DNA of 12,058 nucleotides from an uncultured Eubacteriales bacterium (GTDB taxonomy: Bacteria > Bacillota > Clostridia > Oscillospirales > Oscillospiraceae). This document shows positions 1 to 6,969 of this stretch, piece after piece. The stretch covers positions 1 to 12,058 of the forward strand of contig OMQS01000052.1 in assembly GCA_900313295.1 (NCBI GenBank), read 5' to 3'. The position numbers were made by a program, and so were the translations under genes. Below the pieces are notes generated by a model, which saw only the letters and a program-made list of their open reading frames with translations, made no database searches and had not been told where the DNA came from. Numbering within the stretch: the first letter of the stretch is position 1; every line of letters begins with the position of its first letter.

Positions 1-52
1 CCTGCCCTACAAAAATTCTTGTAGGGTGGCACCTGCGTGTACCACCGCCCCC
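1..52. repeat. Intergenic hairpin repeat starting CCCTACAA
   Basis: CCCTACAA (5-12) is the exact reverse complement of TTGTAGGG (19-26). A second inverted pair, GGTGG (25-29) and CCACC (42-46), follows directly. No coding sequence covers it. The pattern GTAGG, then a hairpin, then CCGCCCCC recurs at 10917-10945, which suggests a dispersed intergenic element rather than a site private to dtd. There is no T-run after the stem on the plus strand, so it is not a clear terminator. It could belong to the 3' flank of the gene upstream of the window. Confidence 0.5.
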
Positions 53-64
53 ATACAACCCTCT

Positions 65-100
65 GTCATTGCGAGGGCGCAAAGCGCCCGTGGCAATCCG
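65..100. repeat. GTCATTGCGAG...GCAATCCG palindromic repeat
   Basis: ATTGC (68-72) pairs with GCAAT (93-97), and GGGCGC (75-80) pairs with GCGCCC (84-89) around an AAA loop, giving a two-part hairpin. From general knowledge, elements of the form GTCATTGCGAG...GCAATCC are common dispersed palindromic repeats in bacterial intergenic DNA. Here one sits about 55 bp before dtd. No function can be assigned. Confidence 0.6.
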
Positions 101-152
101 TCCTCCCCAACGAGGACATTCCCTAATTTCTATAAAAAAGGAGAAATTCACC

Positions 153-599
153 ATGCGAGCTGTATTAACCTGCGTAAAAAGCGCCTCCGTCACCGTGGAC
201 GGAACCGAGATCGCCCACATCGGGCAGGGCTTCCTCATCCTTCTGGGCGTCACCCATGAGGACACCGAGGCGCAGGCCGTTAAGCTGGCGGACAAGCTCA
301 TGGGTCTGCGCGTTTTTAAAGACGAAAACGGCAAGATGAACCGCAGCCTTTCGGACGTAGGCGGCGAGGTGCTGGTGGTGTCCCAGTTCACCCTGTACGG
401 CAACTGCAAAAAAGGCCGCCGTCCGGAGTTCCTCTCCGCCGCCCGTCCGGAGGTGGCCGTGCCCCTCTATGAAAAGTTCGTTTCCCTCTGTCGAGACAAG
501 GGTTTTTCCGTGCAGACCGGCGAATTCGGCGCCTACATGGACGTGGCCTCCGTCAACGACGGCCCCATGACCCTCATCGTGGACACCGACTCACTGTGA
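153..599 (+). CDS. dtd: D-aminoacyl-tRNA deacylase Dtd
   Basis: The 148-residue product is the normal length for bacterial Dtd, a cytosolic homodimer that hydrolyses D-amino acids (and glycine on tRNA-Ala) from mischarged tRNA. The family signatures are visible: SQFTL at residues 77-81, and NDGPMT at 135-140, where Gly137-Pro138 is the cross-subunit Gly-cisPro motif that selects the D-substrate. The usual GPVT is GPMT here, a mild change. ATG 153 is chosen over the upstream in-frame ATG at 69 because AAGGAG (138-143) lies at good distance and the protein then starts with the family's MRAV form. It begins a short operon with the hydrolase at 618 and hemZ. I see no convincing promoter in 1-152, so transcription may come from upstream (in many Bacillota relA precedes dtd). 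Confidence 0.96.
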   Translation: MRAVLTCVKSASVTVDGTEIAHIGQGFLILLGVTHEDTEAQAVKLADKLMGLRVFKDENGKMNRSLSDVGGEVLVVSQFTLYGNCKKGRRPEFLSAARPEVAVPLYEKFVSLCRDKGFSVQTGEFGAYMDVASVNDGPMTLIVDTDSL

Positions 600-617
600 G
601 TTATAAGGAGAAATGCT

Positions 618-1241
618 GTGAAAATTGACGCCCTTTCCGTAGGCCCCATCGGGACCAACTGCTACATTCTGCAGGACGAGCAGGCCAAGGTCTGCGCCGT
701 CATCGACCCCGGCGACGAGCCGGAGCGCATTATAAAAGCTGTGGAGCGCACCGGCTGCGCCCCCGCCATGATCTTGCTCACCCACGGCCATTTTGACCAT
801 TACACCGCCGTGGAGGGTCTGCTGGAGAAGTGGCCGGAGCTGCCGGTCTATATAAATGAAAAAGATGTCACCGACAGGCACACCAGCGGCTTTGCCCTGC
901 TGTTTCCCCGCCTGCCCGAGAAGAACCAGCGCTATTATAAGGAGGACGACGTGCTCTCCCTCGGCTCGCTGGCCATCCGCGTCATGGAAACGGCGGGGCA
1001 CTCCCGCGGCTCCGTGTGCCTTTTGGTGGGGGACACCATCTTCTCCGGCGACACCCTGTTTTGCGGCAGCTGCGGCCGCACGGACTTTGCCGGCGGCAGC
1101 TATGAGGACATGCTGCAGTCCCTGAAGCGGCTGGCGATGCTGCCGGGGCAGTATCGGGTCTACCCGGGGCACGACCGCCCCACGGATCTGGACTTTGAGC
1201 GCCGGTTCAATCCCTATGTAAAGCAGGGGCTGAGAGAATGA
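618..1241 (+). CDS. Metallo-beta-lactamase-fold hydrolase, glyoxalase II-like
   Basis: This is a 207-residue single-domain protein of the GloB-like branch of the metallo-beta-lactamase superfamily. The metal site is complete: THGHFDH at residues 55-61 (His56, His58, Asp60, His61), His128 in AGHS, Asp145 in the SGDTLF motif and His185 in YPGHD. GRTDF at 154-157 is also typical of these compact enzymes. Likely a cytosolic two-metal thioester hydrolase; the real substrate is not known from sequence. The GTG start at 618 has AAGGAG at 605-610, 7 bases upstream, and begins the family-like MKIDALSVGPIGTNCYI. Its TGA overlaps the ATG of hemZ (ATGA, 1238-1241), so the two are translationally coupled. 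dtd, this hydrolase and hemZ are frequent neighbours in Clostridia. Confidence 0.92.
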   Translation: MKIDALSVGPIGTNCYILQDEQAKVCAVIDPGDEPERIIKAVERTGCAPAMILLTHGHFDHYTAVEGLLEKWPELPVYINEKDVTDRHTSGFALLFPRLPEKNQRYYKEDDVLSLGSLAIRVMETAGHSRGSVCLLVGDTIFSGDTLFCGSCGRTDFAGGSYEDMLQSLKRLAMLPGQYRVYPGHDRPTDLDFERRFNPYVKQGLRE

Positions 1242-2716
1242 AGCTGATCTTGAAAGGGAACGACGCCCGCTATGCCGTGGAGCAGAGCCTGCTGGCCTTT
1301 TTCCCGCAGGAGCGGCCGGTGTACGATCCGGCGGCGGAGGAGGAAAATGAGGCGGTCATCACTCTGTCGCAGGCGGCGAAATATACCACCGCCGTCACGG
1401 CGCTCCGCTATGGCGGCCGCGCGGAAAAAGGCATCTCCCGCGTGGTCATCGCCCCCGAAACCGACGAATATGAAAAGGAGCGCCTGCGCCAGCGGGCGGT
1501 GAAGCTGAGTTTTTTCAAGGCCGCTCAAAAGATCACGGGGGTGACTCCCACCTGGGGCGCCCTCACGGGCATCCGCCCCGCCAAGCTGGCCGCGGGCTAT
1601 CTGGAGCAGGGCATGACCCCCCGACAGGTGAACGCGGTCTTGCGAGACACCTACAGCGTGTCCAAGACCCGCCGGGAGCTTTGCATCCAGGCGGCGCAGG
1701 CGGGGCTGAAAGCCAAGAAAGACCTCCGTCCGGAGGACATCTCCCTCTACATCGGCATCCCCTTCTGCCCCACCCGCTGTGCCTACTGCAGCTTTGTGTC
1801 GCAGGCGGTGGAAAAGAGCTTTGGGCTTATGGAGCCGTATCTGGCGGTGCTGCTGGGGGAGATCACCCAGGCGGCGCAGATGGTGAAAGAGCTGGGTCTG
1901 AACGTCAAGAGCTTTTATATGGGCGGCGGCACGCCCACCACCCTCTCTGCCGACCAGATGGATCGTCTTTTGACCCATCTGAACAGGAGTTTTGACCTGT
2001 CGGGCTGCGCCGAATACTGCATCGAAGCCGGCCGACCCGATACCATCGACCGCGAGAAGCTGCGGGTGCTGCTGGATCATGGCTGTGACCGCATCAGCGT
2101 GAACCCCCAGTCCCTGGAGGACGGCGTTTTGCAGGCCATCGGCCGGCGGCATACGGCCGCGGACATCGAAAAAACCATGGCTCTGGCCATGTCCATGGGC
2201 TTTTCCCATGTGAATATGGATCTCATTGCGGGTCTGCCGGCGGACACCCCCGAGGGCTTCCGCCGCACGCTGGACAAGTGCCTTTCCTTCGGGGCGGACA
2301 ACATCACCGTCCACACGCTGGCGCTGAAAAAGGGCAGCCGCATTCTGCTGGAGGGGCAGCCCATTCCCTCGGCGGAGGCGGTGGGGGAGATGCTGGACTA
2401 CTCCATCTCCGCTCTGCGGAGCGCGGATTTCCACCCCTACTATCTCTATCGGCAGAAGTACATGTCCGGCAGCTTTGAAAACATCGGCTGGTGCATAAGC
2501 GGCGCGGAGGGGCTGTATAATATTTACATCATGGAGGAGCTGCACAGCATCCTCTCTCTGGGTGCCGGCGGCTCCACTAAGATGGTGGATCCCGCGGCGG
2601 GGCGTATTGAGCGCGTGTTCCACGCCAAGTACCCCAATGAGTACATCACCCGTCCGGAGAAGATCCAAAAGAACCTGCAGGAGTTCTCCGCCTTTTACCG
2701 CTCGATGAAAAAATGA
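1238..2716 (+). CDS. hemZ: Oxygen-independent coproporphyrinogen III oxidase-like radical SAM protein HemZ
   Basis: The 492-residue protein has a long N-terminal region of about 165 residues containing TWGALTGIRPAK (105-116), a HemZ hallmark. The radical SAM core follows, with Cys177, Cys181 and Cys184 in CPTRCAYC, GGGTPT (229-234) for SAM binding, and an ISVNPQS segment. HemZ proteins are annotated as oxygen-independent coproporphyrinogen III dehydrogenases, but their role in vivo is less certain than that of HemN. The residue after CxxxCxxC is Ser-Phe, not the Cys of classical HemN, so a different or auxiliary activity is possible. No other haem gene is in the window. It overlaps the preceding gene by ATGA, which fixes the start. 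Two bases after its stop, CCGCC/GGCGG (2719-2731) makes a small stem without a T-run. Confidence 0.88.
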   Translation: MKLILKGNDARYAVEQSLLAFFPQERPVYDPAAEEENEAVITLSQAAKYTTAVTALRYGGRAEKGISRVVIAPETDEYEKERLRQRAVKLSFFKAAQKITGVTPTWGALTGIRPAKLAAGYLEQGMTPRQVNAVLRDTYSVSKTRRELCIQAAQAGLKAKKDLRPEDISLYIGIPFCPTRCAYCSFVSQAVEKSFGLMEPYLAVLLGEITQAAQMVKELGLNVKSFYMGGGTPTTLSADQMDRLLTHLNRSFDLSGCAEYCIEAGRPDTIDREKLRVLLDHGCDRISVNPQSLEDGVLQAIGRRHTAADIEKTMALAMSMGFSHVNMDLIAGLPADTPEGFRRTLDKCLSFGADNITVHTLALKKGSRILLEGQPIPSAEAVGEMLDYSISALRSADFHPYYLYRQKYMSGSFENIGWCISGAEGLYNIYIMEELHSILSLGAGGSTKMVDPAAGRIERVFHAKYPNEYITRPEKIQKNLQEFSAFYRSMKK

Positions 2717-2752
2717 TTCCGCCCGTGGCGGATACGACCCATATCGGGAGGG

Positions 2753-4345
2753 ATGGCTTTGCCGCAGCGCAAGCAGAATTTCATTGAGGGCGCTGCCGTC
2801 CTGACGCTGGCGGTGGCCGTCACCAAGGTCATCGGCGCCGTGTATAAGATCCCGCTGGGAAACCTGCTGGATAAGGACGGCATGGCGCATTTTTATGTAG
2901 CTTATAATATTTATAGTCTGCTGCTCATCGTGTCCACGGCGGGTCTGCCGCTGGCCATGTCCCGGCTTGTGTCCCAGGCGGAGGCCATGGGGCGGGTGAA
3001 CCAGCGCCGTCGGATCTTTCGGGTCACGACGGGGCTTTTTCTCCTGCTGGGGCTTGCCTGCTGCGGCGTGATGCTGTTTTTCGCCGAGCCGCTGGCGCAG
3101 CTGCTCAACGACTCGCAGGCTGCGCCGGCCATACGGGTGCTGGCGCCGGCGGTCTTCTGCGTGTGCATGCTCTCGGCCATTCGGGGCTATACGCAGGGGC
3201 GCGGCGACATGCGCCCCACGGCGGTAAGCCAGATCATCGAGTCGGCCTGCAAGCTGGTGGTGGGGCTTACGGCGGCGTGGCTGCTGGTGCGGCAGGGCGC
3301 GGCGCCCAATGAGTGCGCCGCCGGCGCCATTTCCGGCGTCACCGTGGGTGCCGCCGTGGGGCTGCTGGTGCTGACGGTCTGGCTGCTGCGCGCCCGTCGG
3401 GGCAAACGGGGCACGGACACGCCGGAGAGCCGGCGGGATATTCTGCAGCAGGTGCTGCGCATCGGCATCCCCGTGACTCTCGGCTCCGTGGGCATGAGCC
3501 TTATTACCCTCTTGGATCAGGCGCTGGTGCTGGGGACGCTGCAAAGCTCTCTGGGGCTTTCCGAGTCCGCCGCCGCCTCGCTCTATGGCGAATATACCTT
3601 CGGCATGACGCTTTTTGCGCTGCCGGCTTCGTTTATGTATCCTCTGAGCATCAGTCTGGTGCCGTCCATCAGCGCCGCCATGGTCAGAAACGACCCGCGG
3701 CAGGCCGGAAAGAACGCCGCCGCCGCCCTGAAGCTGGCCATGGTGGCCGCGCTGCCGGTGGGGGTCGGCCTGTCGGTGCTGGCGGGGTCGATATTGCGCC
3801 TGCTCTACCCCGCCGTGCCGGAAACGGCGGCAGCGGCGGCCTACCACCTGCGAGTGCTGGGCATCGCCTCGGTGTTCGTGTGCCTGATGATCGTCACCTC
3901 CGGCATCCTGCAAGCCTACGGGCGGGAGCGCATTCCGGTGCTGACGCTGCTGGTGGGCGGGGGCGTGAAGATCGCCGCCAACTACCTGCTGGTGACCGAC
4001 CCCGCCATCTCCATCCGCGGAGCGCCCATCGGCACGCTGCTGTGCTACGCCGTCATCGCCCTGCTGAATCTCGTCGCCATTGCCGTGACCGTGCCCAACA
4101 GGCCGAAGATAGGAAGCTCGGCGCTGAAGCTGGCCCTGACCACGGCGGCCATGGCGGCCACAGCCTATTGCGCCCATGGGCTGCTTGGCAAATTTGTGGG
4201 CGGGAGTCTGGCCACGGCGCTGTCGATCCTGCTGGCGGCGGCGGTATACGGGATCTTGCTGTTCTCTCTGGAGGTGGTGCGGCGGGAGGAGATCCGCCAG
4301 CTGCCCAAGGGGGAAAAACTGGCAAAATTTCTATTTAAATCATGA
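2753..4345 (+). CDS. SpoVB/YabM-like polysaccharide flippase (MOP superfamily)
   Basis: A 530-residue, strongly hydrophobic integral membrane protein with about 14 predicted helices, of the MATE/MurJ-like oligosaccharide flippase group. The N-terminal pattern (KQNFIEGAAVLTLAVAVTKV then GAVYKIPLGNLL) is characteristic of SpoVB-type proteins, which export lipid-linked peptidoglycan or polysaccharide precursors, including for the spore cortex. In B. subtilis the equivalent position before mazG is held by yabM. Start choice is not certain: ATG 2753 abuts the ribosome site GGGAGGG (2746-2752), whereas TTG 2759 lies 6 bases from it and would give MPQRKQNF. The stop overlaps an ATG at 4342, but mazG probably starts at 4381. 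Confidence 0.88.
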   Translation: MALPQRKQNFIEGAAVLTLAVAVTKVIGAVYKIPLGNLLDKDGMAHFYVAYNIYSLLLIVSTAGLPLAMSRLVSQAEAMGRVNQRRRIFRVTTGLFLLLGLACCGVMLFFAEPLAQLLNDSQAAPAIRVLAPAVFCVCMLSAIRGYTQGRGDMRPTAVSQIIESACKLVVGLTAAWLLVRQGAAPNECAAGAISGVTVGAAVGLLVLTVWLLRARRGKRGTDTPESRRDILQQVLRIGIPVTLGSVGMSLITLLDQALVLGTLQSSLGLSESAAASLYGEYTFGMTLFALPASFMYPLSISLVPSISAAMVRNDPRQAGKNAAAALKLAMVAALPVGVGLSVLAGSILRLLYPAVPETAAAAAYHLRVLGIASVFVCLMIVTSGILQAYGRERIPVLTLLVGGGVKIAANYLLVTDPAISIRGAPIGTLLCYAVIALLNLVAIAVTVPNRPKIGSSALKLALTTAAMAATAYCAHGLLGKFVGGSLATALSILLAAAVYGILLFSLEVVRREEIRQLPKGEKLAKFLFKS

Positions 4346-4380
4346 AAATTACGAATTCCTATTGCAATAAAGGGGAAACT

Positions 4381-5163
4381 ATGGTAAATTTTACGAGGAA
4401 GCTGCGCTATGGCTATGAGGATCTGCTGGAGATCATCCGCCTGCTCCGCTCGCCGGAGGGGTGTCCGTGGGATCGGGTGCAGACCCACAGTTCCATCCGC
4501 AGGGGACTGCTGGAGGAGAGCTATGAGGCGGCGGAGGCCATTGACTTGGATAATGCAGCCATGCTGCAGGAGGAGCTGGGCGACGTGCTGATGCAGGTGG
4601 TGTTCCACGCGGACATCGAGCGCCAGCGCGGCCGCTTCACCATGGAGGACGTGGTGGACGGCGTGGTGAAAAAGCTCCTGTACCGCCACCCCCATGTGTT
4701 TGCCGGCGCCGCAGCGGAGAGTGCCGAGTCCGTGCCCGCCGGCTGGGAGCAGCTGAAGCGGGCGGAGAAGGGGCAGAAGACCACCGCCGAGGCCATGGAC
4801 AGCGTGGCGCGCAGTCTGCCGGGGCTTTGGCGGGCGGAAAAGCTGCAGAAAAAAGCGGCGGACGCCGGCTTTGAGTTCGCGGACATCTCCGGAGCGCTTT
4901 TGAAGCTGGAGGAGGAAGTGCGGGAGCTGCGGCAGGCCGTGGAAGAGGGCAGCAACATATCCGAGGAGCTGGGCGACGTGCTGTTTGCTGCCGTGAAGGT
5001 GGGGCGCTTCGCCGAGGCGGATCCGGAGGAGGCTCTGGCCGGCACCTGCGAAAAGTTCATCCGGCGGTTTCGAGCCGTGGAGGAGGGCGCGCAGACGCAA
5101 GGAAAAGAGATCGGCGACCTGACCCTCACGGAAATGACAGACCTGTGGAACAGGGCAAAATGA
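4381..5163 (+). CDS. mazG: Nucleoside triphosphate pyrophosphohydrolase MazG
   Basis: The 260-residue protein has two MazG domains. The first (about 8-110) carries CPWD (28-31), the Glu pair in LLEESYE (43-49) and EELGDVL (64-70), forming the Mg-binding ExxE...ExxD site. The second (about 170-250) repeats the pattern with LEEEV and EELGDVL. MazG hydrolyses NTPs and dNTPs to monophosphates and pyrophosphate in the cytosol, and is linked to nucleotide-pool cleaning and stress control. The B. subtilis orthologue YabN has an extra N-terminal tetrapyrrole-methylase domain; none is present here. ATG 4381 is preferred to the in-frame ATG at 4342 because AAAGGGGAAA (4369-4378) precedes it and the homologous domain begins at once. 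Confidence 0.94.
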   Translation: MVNFTRKLRYGYEDLLEIIRLLRSPEGCPWDRVQTHSSIRRGLLEESYEAAEAIDLDNAAMLQEELGDVLMQVVFHADIERQRGRFTMEDVVDGVVKKLLYRHPHVFAGAAAESAESVPAGWEQLKRAEKGQKTTAEAMDSVARSLPGLWRAEKLQKKAADAGFEFADISGALLKLEEEVRELRQAVEEGSNISEELGDVLFAAVKVGRFAEADPEEALAGTCEKFIRRFRAVEEGAQTQGKEIGDLTLTEMTDLWNRAK

Positions 5164-5231
5164 TTCTGAAACGAGAATTCGTTTGGAATAAATTCGCATG
5201 ATTACAAAGGAAAATATGGGAGGAATTCAAC

Positions 5232-5507
5232 ATGAACAAAACCGAACTGATCGCTGCTGTTGCAGAGAAGAGCGGCCTGTCCAAGAAGGACAGCGAGGCC
5301 GCCGTGGTCGCTACCATCGCCGCCATCACCGACGCTCTGAAGGCTGAGGACAAGGTGCAGATCGTGGGCTTCGGCTCCTTTGAGGTGAAGAAGAAGGCTG
5401 CGCACATGGGCCGCAACCCCCGCACCGGCGAAACCATGAAGATCGCCGCCAGCAAGAACCCCACCTTCAAGGCCGGCAAGGCTCTGAAGGACGCTGTGGC
5501 CGAGTAA
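5232..5507 (+). CDS. hup: DNA-binding protein HU
   Basis: A 91-residue histone-like protein of normal HU length. It starts [20 protein letters not shown] and has the GFGSFEV turn and the DNA-binding beta-arm with GRNPRTGE (61-68, Pro63 being the intercalating proline). HU dimers bend and compact DNA and help replication and repair. Ribosome site GGGAGG (5218-5223) is 8 bases before ATG. Codon use is biased to a few preferred codons (CTG, AAG, GCC), as expected for a highly expressed gene. In 5164-5231 I find only a weak promoter match (TTCTGA 5164, 17 bp, AATAAA 5187), so its promoter is unsettled. A strong terminator follows directly. Confidence 0.97.
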   Translation: MNKTELIAAVAEKSGLSKKDSEAAVVATIAAITDALKAEDKVQIVGFGSFEVKKKAAHMGRNPRTGETMKIAASKNPTFKAGKALKDAVAE

Positions 5508-5524
5508 GCTGCAAAGATCTTAGG

Positions 5525-5555
5525 TGCCGGCGCGTTTGCGCCGGCATCTTTTTTT
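5525..5555 (+). terminator. Intrinsic terminator after hup
   Basis: TGCCGGCGC (5525-5533) and GCGCCGGCA (5538-5546) form a 9-bp GC-rich perfect stem with a GTTT loop, followed by TCTTTTTTT. It lies only 17 bases before the rqcP start, and there is no space for a promoter between them. Confidence 0.93.
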
Positions 5556-5571
5556 GAAGGAGTGAGCCTAT

Positions 5572-5829
5572 ATGCGACTGGACAAGTACCTGAAGGTATC
5601 CCGTCTTATCAAGCGCCGCACCGTGGCCAACGAGGCCTGCGACAACGAGCGGGTGACGGTAAACGGGCGGGTGCAGCGCGCCAGCTACGACGTGAAGGTG
5701 GGCGACGAGATCGGCATCCGCTTCGGGCAGAAGGAGCTGCGGGTGGAGGTGGTTTCCGTGCAGGAAAACGTCGGAAAAGCTGATGCCGCCGCCATGTATC
5801 GGGAGATCTCGCCGGACAAACCGTCATAA
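5572..5829 (+). CDS. rqcP: RqcP (YabO), S4-domain ribosome-associated quality-control factor
   Basis: The 85-residue protein is a single S4 RNA-binding domain: MRLDKYLKVSRLIKRRT, an internal VNG turn, VGDEIGIRFGQKEL, and the short C-terminal AAAMY segment seen in B. subtilis YabO/RqcP. RqcP works with RqcH on stalled 50S subunits to add C-terminal Ala tails to incomplete peptides. Ribosome site AAGGAG (5557-5562) sits directly after the hup terminator T-run. Because no promoter fits between terminator and gene, expression probably depends on read-through from hup or a promoter within hup. Its TAA stop overlaps the putative sigma-E -35 element of yabP. Confidence 0.95.
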   Translation: MRLDKYLKVSRLIKRRTVANEACDNERVTVNGRVQRASYDVKVGDEIGIRFGQKELRVEVVSVQENVGKADAAAMYREISPDKPS

Positions 5830-5852
5830 GAAAACAGCGCCTCTCATACACT
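5823..5852 (+). promoter_or_regulatory. Candidate sigma-E promoter for yabP
   Basis: The -10 element CATACACT (5845-5852) matches the sigma-E consensus CATACANT at every fixed position. The -35 element GTCATAAG (5823-5830) keeps the essential ATA (5826-5828), 16 bases before the -10, inside the 16-18 range known for B. subtilis sigma-E. In B. subtilis yabP is transcribed in the mother cell under sigma-E, so the placement is expected. The start site would fall about 5858-5860, in the A-run. Confidence 0.75.
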
Positions 5853-5874
5853 GAAAAAAACAGTGTATGGGAGG
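5840..5874 (+). promoter_or_regulatory. Hairpin enclosing the yabP ribosome-binding site
   Basis: CCTCTCATACACTG (5840-5853) pairs with CAGTGTATGGGAGG (5861-5874): 13 Watson-Crick pairs and one G-U, around a loop of seven A. The 3' arm includes GGGAGG (5869-5874), the yabP Shine-Dalgarno sequence, 7 bases from ATG 5882. The 5' arm includes the sigma-E -10 element. No T-run follows, so this is not a plus-strand terminator. RNA read through from rqcP would hide the ribosome site; RNA begun at the sigma-E start would lack the 5' arm. Confidence 0.8.
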
Positions 5875-5881
5875 ATTTCTT

Positions 5882-6166
5882 ATGGCATACGAGCTGAAGC
5901 AGGCGGCGGAGCTGAGCCAGCGCATGGAGCTGACGGGACGGGAAAAGCTGACGGTGACGGGCGTGGAGGACGTGGAGCGGTTTGACGAGCTGAGCGTGGT
6001 GATGCGCACCGTGGCGGGGGTGCTGGTGGTGAGCGGGGAGGATCTGCACATAGGCAAGCTCTCTCTGGACGGCGGCGAGCTGCTGGTGGAGGGGCGCATT
6101 GACGGGCTGAACTACGAGGACGCGCCGGCGCGAAAAGGCTCCTTCTTCTCCCGCCTGCTGGGGTAA
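5882..6166 (+). CDS. yabP: Sporulation protein YabP
   Basis: The 94-residue protein belongs to the YabP/YqfC family of small sporulation proteins. It has the conserved LTVTGVEDVERFDE, the VVMRTVAGVLVVSGEDLHIGKL core and LLVEGRIDGLNYE, and ends with a basic-aromatic tail (RKGSFFSRLLG). Function is not established biochemically; it is expressed in the mother cell and is a near-universal marker of endospore formers. ATG 5882 is chosen over ATG 5867 because GGGAGG (5869-5874) is 7 bases upstream and 5867 lies inside the stem. The stop is 3 bases from yabQ, so the two are co-translated. Confidence 0.92.
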   Translation: MAYELKQAAELSQRMELTGREKLTVTGVEDVERFDELSVVMRTVAGVLVVSGEDLHIGKLSLDGGELLVEGRIDGLNYEDAPARKGSFFSRLLG

Positions 6167-6169
6167 GGC

Positions 6170-6646
6170 GTGGAACTGTATATCCGGCTGCAGCTGCAGA
6201 CCATGGGGGCAGCCTTCGGTCTGGGCTGCGGGGCGATGCTGGTGTACGACCTGCTGCGCACCGTGCGTCTGGCGCGACGCCGACGGGCAGTGACCCATGT
6301 GACGGATCTGCTGTATGTGCTGGCGGTGGGGTGGGCGCTGCTGCGGTTTGCCCTGTCCATCGGGCGGGGGGAGCTGCGGCTGTACGTGCTGCCCTGCGCC
6401 GCACTGGGCGCCTTCTTCAGCCTGAAGGTGCTGGCGCCGATTTTTCGGCCTGTTTGGCGCTTTTGGCTGGAGGCGGCGGTGCAGATGGGGCGGTATTTAT
6501 GGCGGCCGGTGCAGCTTTTTTGGCATTTTTGCAAAAAAGTATGGCATTCGGCAGAAAAAGTCATTGCCTTTTTGAAAAAAAACAGTAAAATAAAGATATA
6601 CCGAAAGAAAGGCGCGCCGCCGCAGGACGAGGAGGGGGACTCTTGA
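6170..6646 (+). CDS. yabQ: YabQ sporulation membrane protein
   Basis: The 158-residue product has three likely membrane helices (about 8-28, 45-64 and 70-93), with a basic RLARRRR loop after the first, then a cytosolic basic tail rich in Phe, Trp and Lys. This matches YabQ, needed for spore cortex formation in B. subtilis and found in the outer forespore membrane. The GTG start at 6170 follows yabP by 3 bases and has only a weak TAAGG ribosome site within yabP's end, so it likely depends on coupling. The last third is AT-richer than the surroundings and contains a candidate promoter for divIC. Its TGA overlaps the TTG start of the next gene. Confidence 0.88.
   Translation: MELYIRLQLQTMGAAFGLGCGAMLVYDLLRTVRLARRRRAVTHVTDLLYVLAVGWALLRFALSIGRGELRLYVLPCAALGAFFSLKVLAPIFRPVWRFWLEAAVQMGRYLWRPVQLFWHFCKKVWHSAEKVIAFLKKNSKIKIYRKKGAPPQDEEGDS
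6564..6591 (+). promoter_or_regulatory. Candidate sigma-A promoter for divIC inside yabQ
   Basis: TTGCCT (6564-6569) and TAAAAT (6586-6591) are separated by 16 bp that include an A-tract. This lies in a local AT-rich stretch of an otherwise GC-rich gene, about 50 bases before divIC. It would allow vegetative expression of the division gene independent of sporulation yabPQ transcription. Match is 4/6 and 5/6 to consensus; the AT-rich codons for Lys and Phe could also explain it. Confidence 0.5.
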
Positions 6647-6933
6647 AGCAGGATAAGAAGAAAAAACGCAGAGCGCCCATCACGCTGGTGGTGCTGGTGG
6701 TGCTGGTGGCCGTTGTGTCCGTGGAGCTGCTGCGGGTGTACGGGCAGCTGGGCAGCGCCAAGACCCAGCGGGACACCATGGGGCAGCAGCTGGAGGAGCA
6801 GAAAAAGGAAAACAGCGATCTGGAGTCCGATCTTGGCAAGGCCAACGACAAGGAGTTCCTCAAGGGCTTGGCCAAGGATCAGCTGGGGCTTGCCGAGGAC
6901 GGCGAGCGGATATTCTATGACGTGAACCATTAA
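6643..6933 (+). CDS. divIC: Septum formation initiator, DivIC/FtsB family
   Basis: The 96-residue protein is a bitopic membrane protein: a basic cytosolic N-terminus (MKQDKKKKRR), one helix at about 12-32, a coiled coil at 35-68 and the family's C-terminal signature (LAKDQLGLAEDGERIFYD). DivIC forms a complex with FtsL and DivIB in the divisome that controls septal peptidoglycan synthesis. The start is TTG 6643, overlapping yabQ as TTGA, with an excellent GGAGGGGG (6631-6638) site. It lies between yabQ and the S1 gene exactly as in B. subtilis. Confidence 0.9.
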   Translation: MKQDKKKKRRAPITLVVLVVLVAVVSVELLRVYGQLGSAKTQRDTMGQQLEEQKKENSDLESDLGKANDKEFLKGLAKDQLGLAEDGERIFYDVNH

Positions 6934-6969
6934 GGCGATCATTTCGTAAAGGAGAAGATACACACATTT

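Noticed and set aside
131..136. TATAAA as a -10 element for dtd
   Set aside because: It overlaps the ribosome site region, would leave almost no leader, and no -35 lies 16-18 bp upstream.
2719..2731. CCGCC/GGCGG stem after hemZ as a terminator
   Set aside because: Only 5 bp and no T-run follows; the next gene is close and on the same strand.
1214..4177. A 987-codon minus-strand open frame opposite the MBL hydrolase, hemZ and SpoVB-like genes
   Set aside because: It is rich in His, Arg, Gly and Gln without any domain, lies antisense to three clearly identified genes, and results from third-position GC bias that removes stop codons in that frame.
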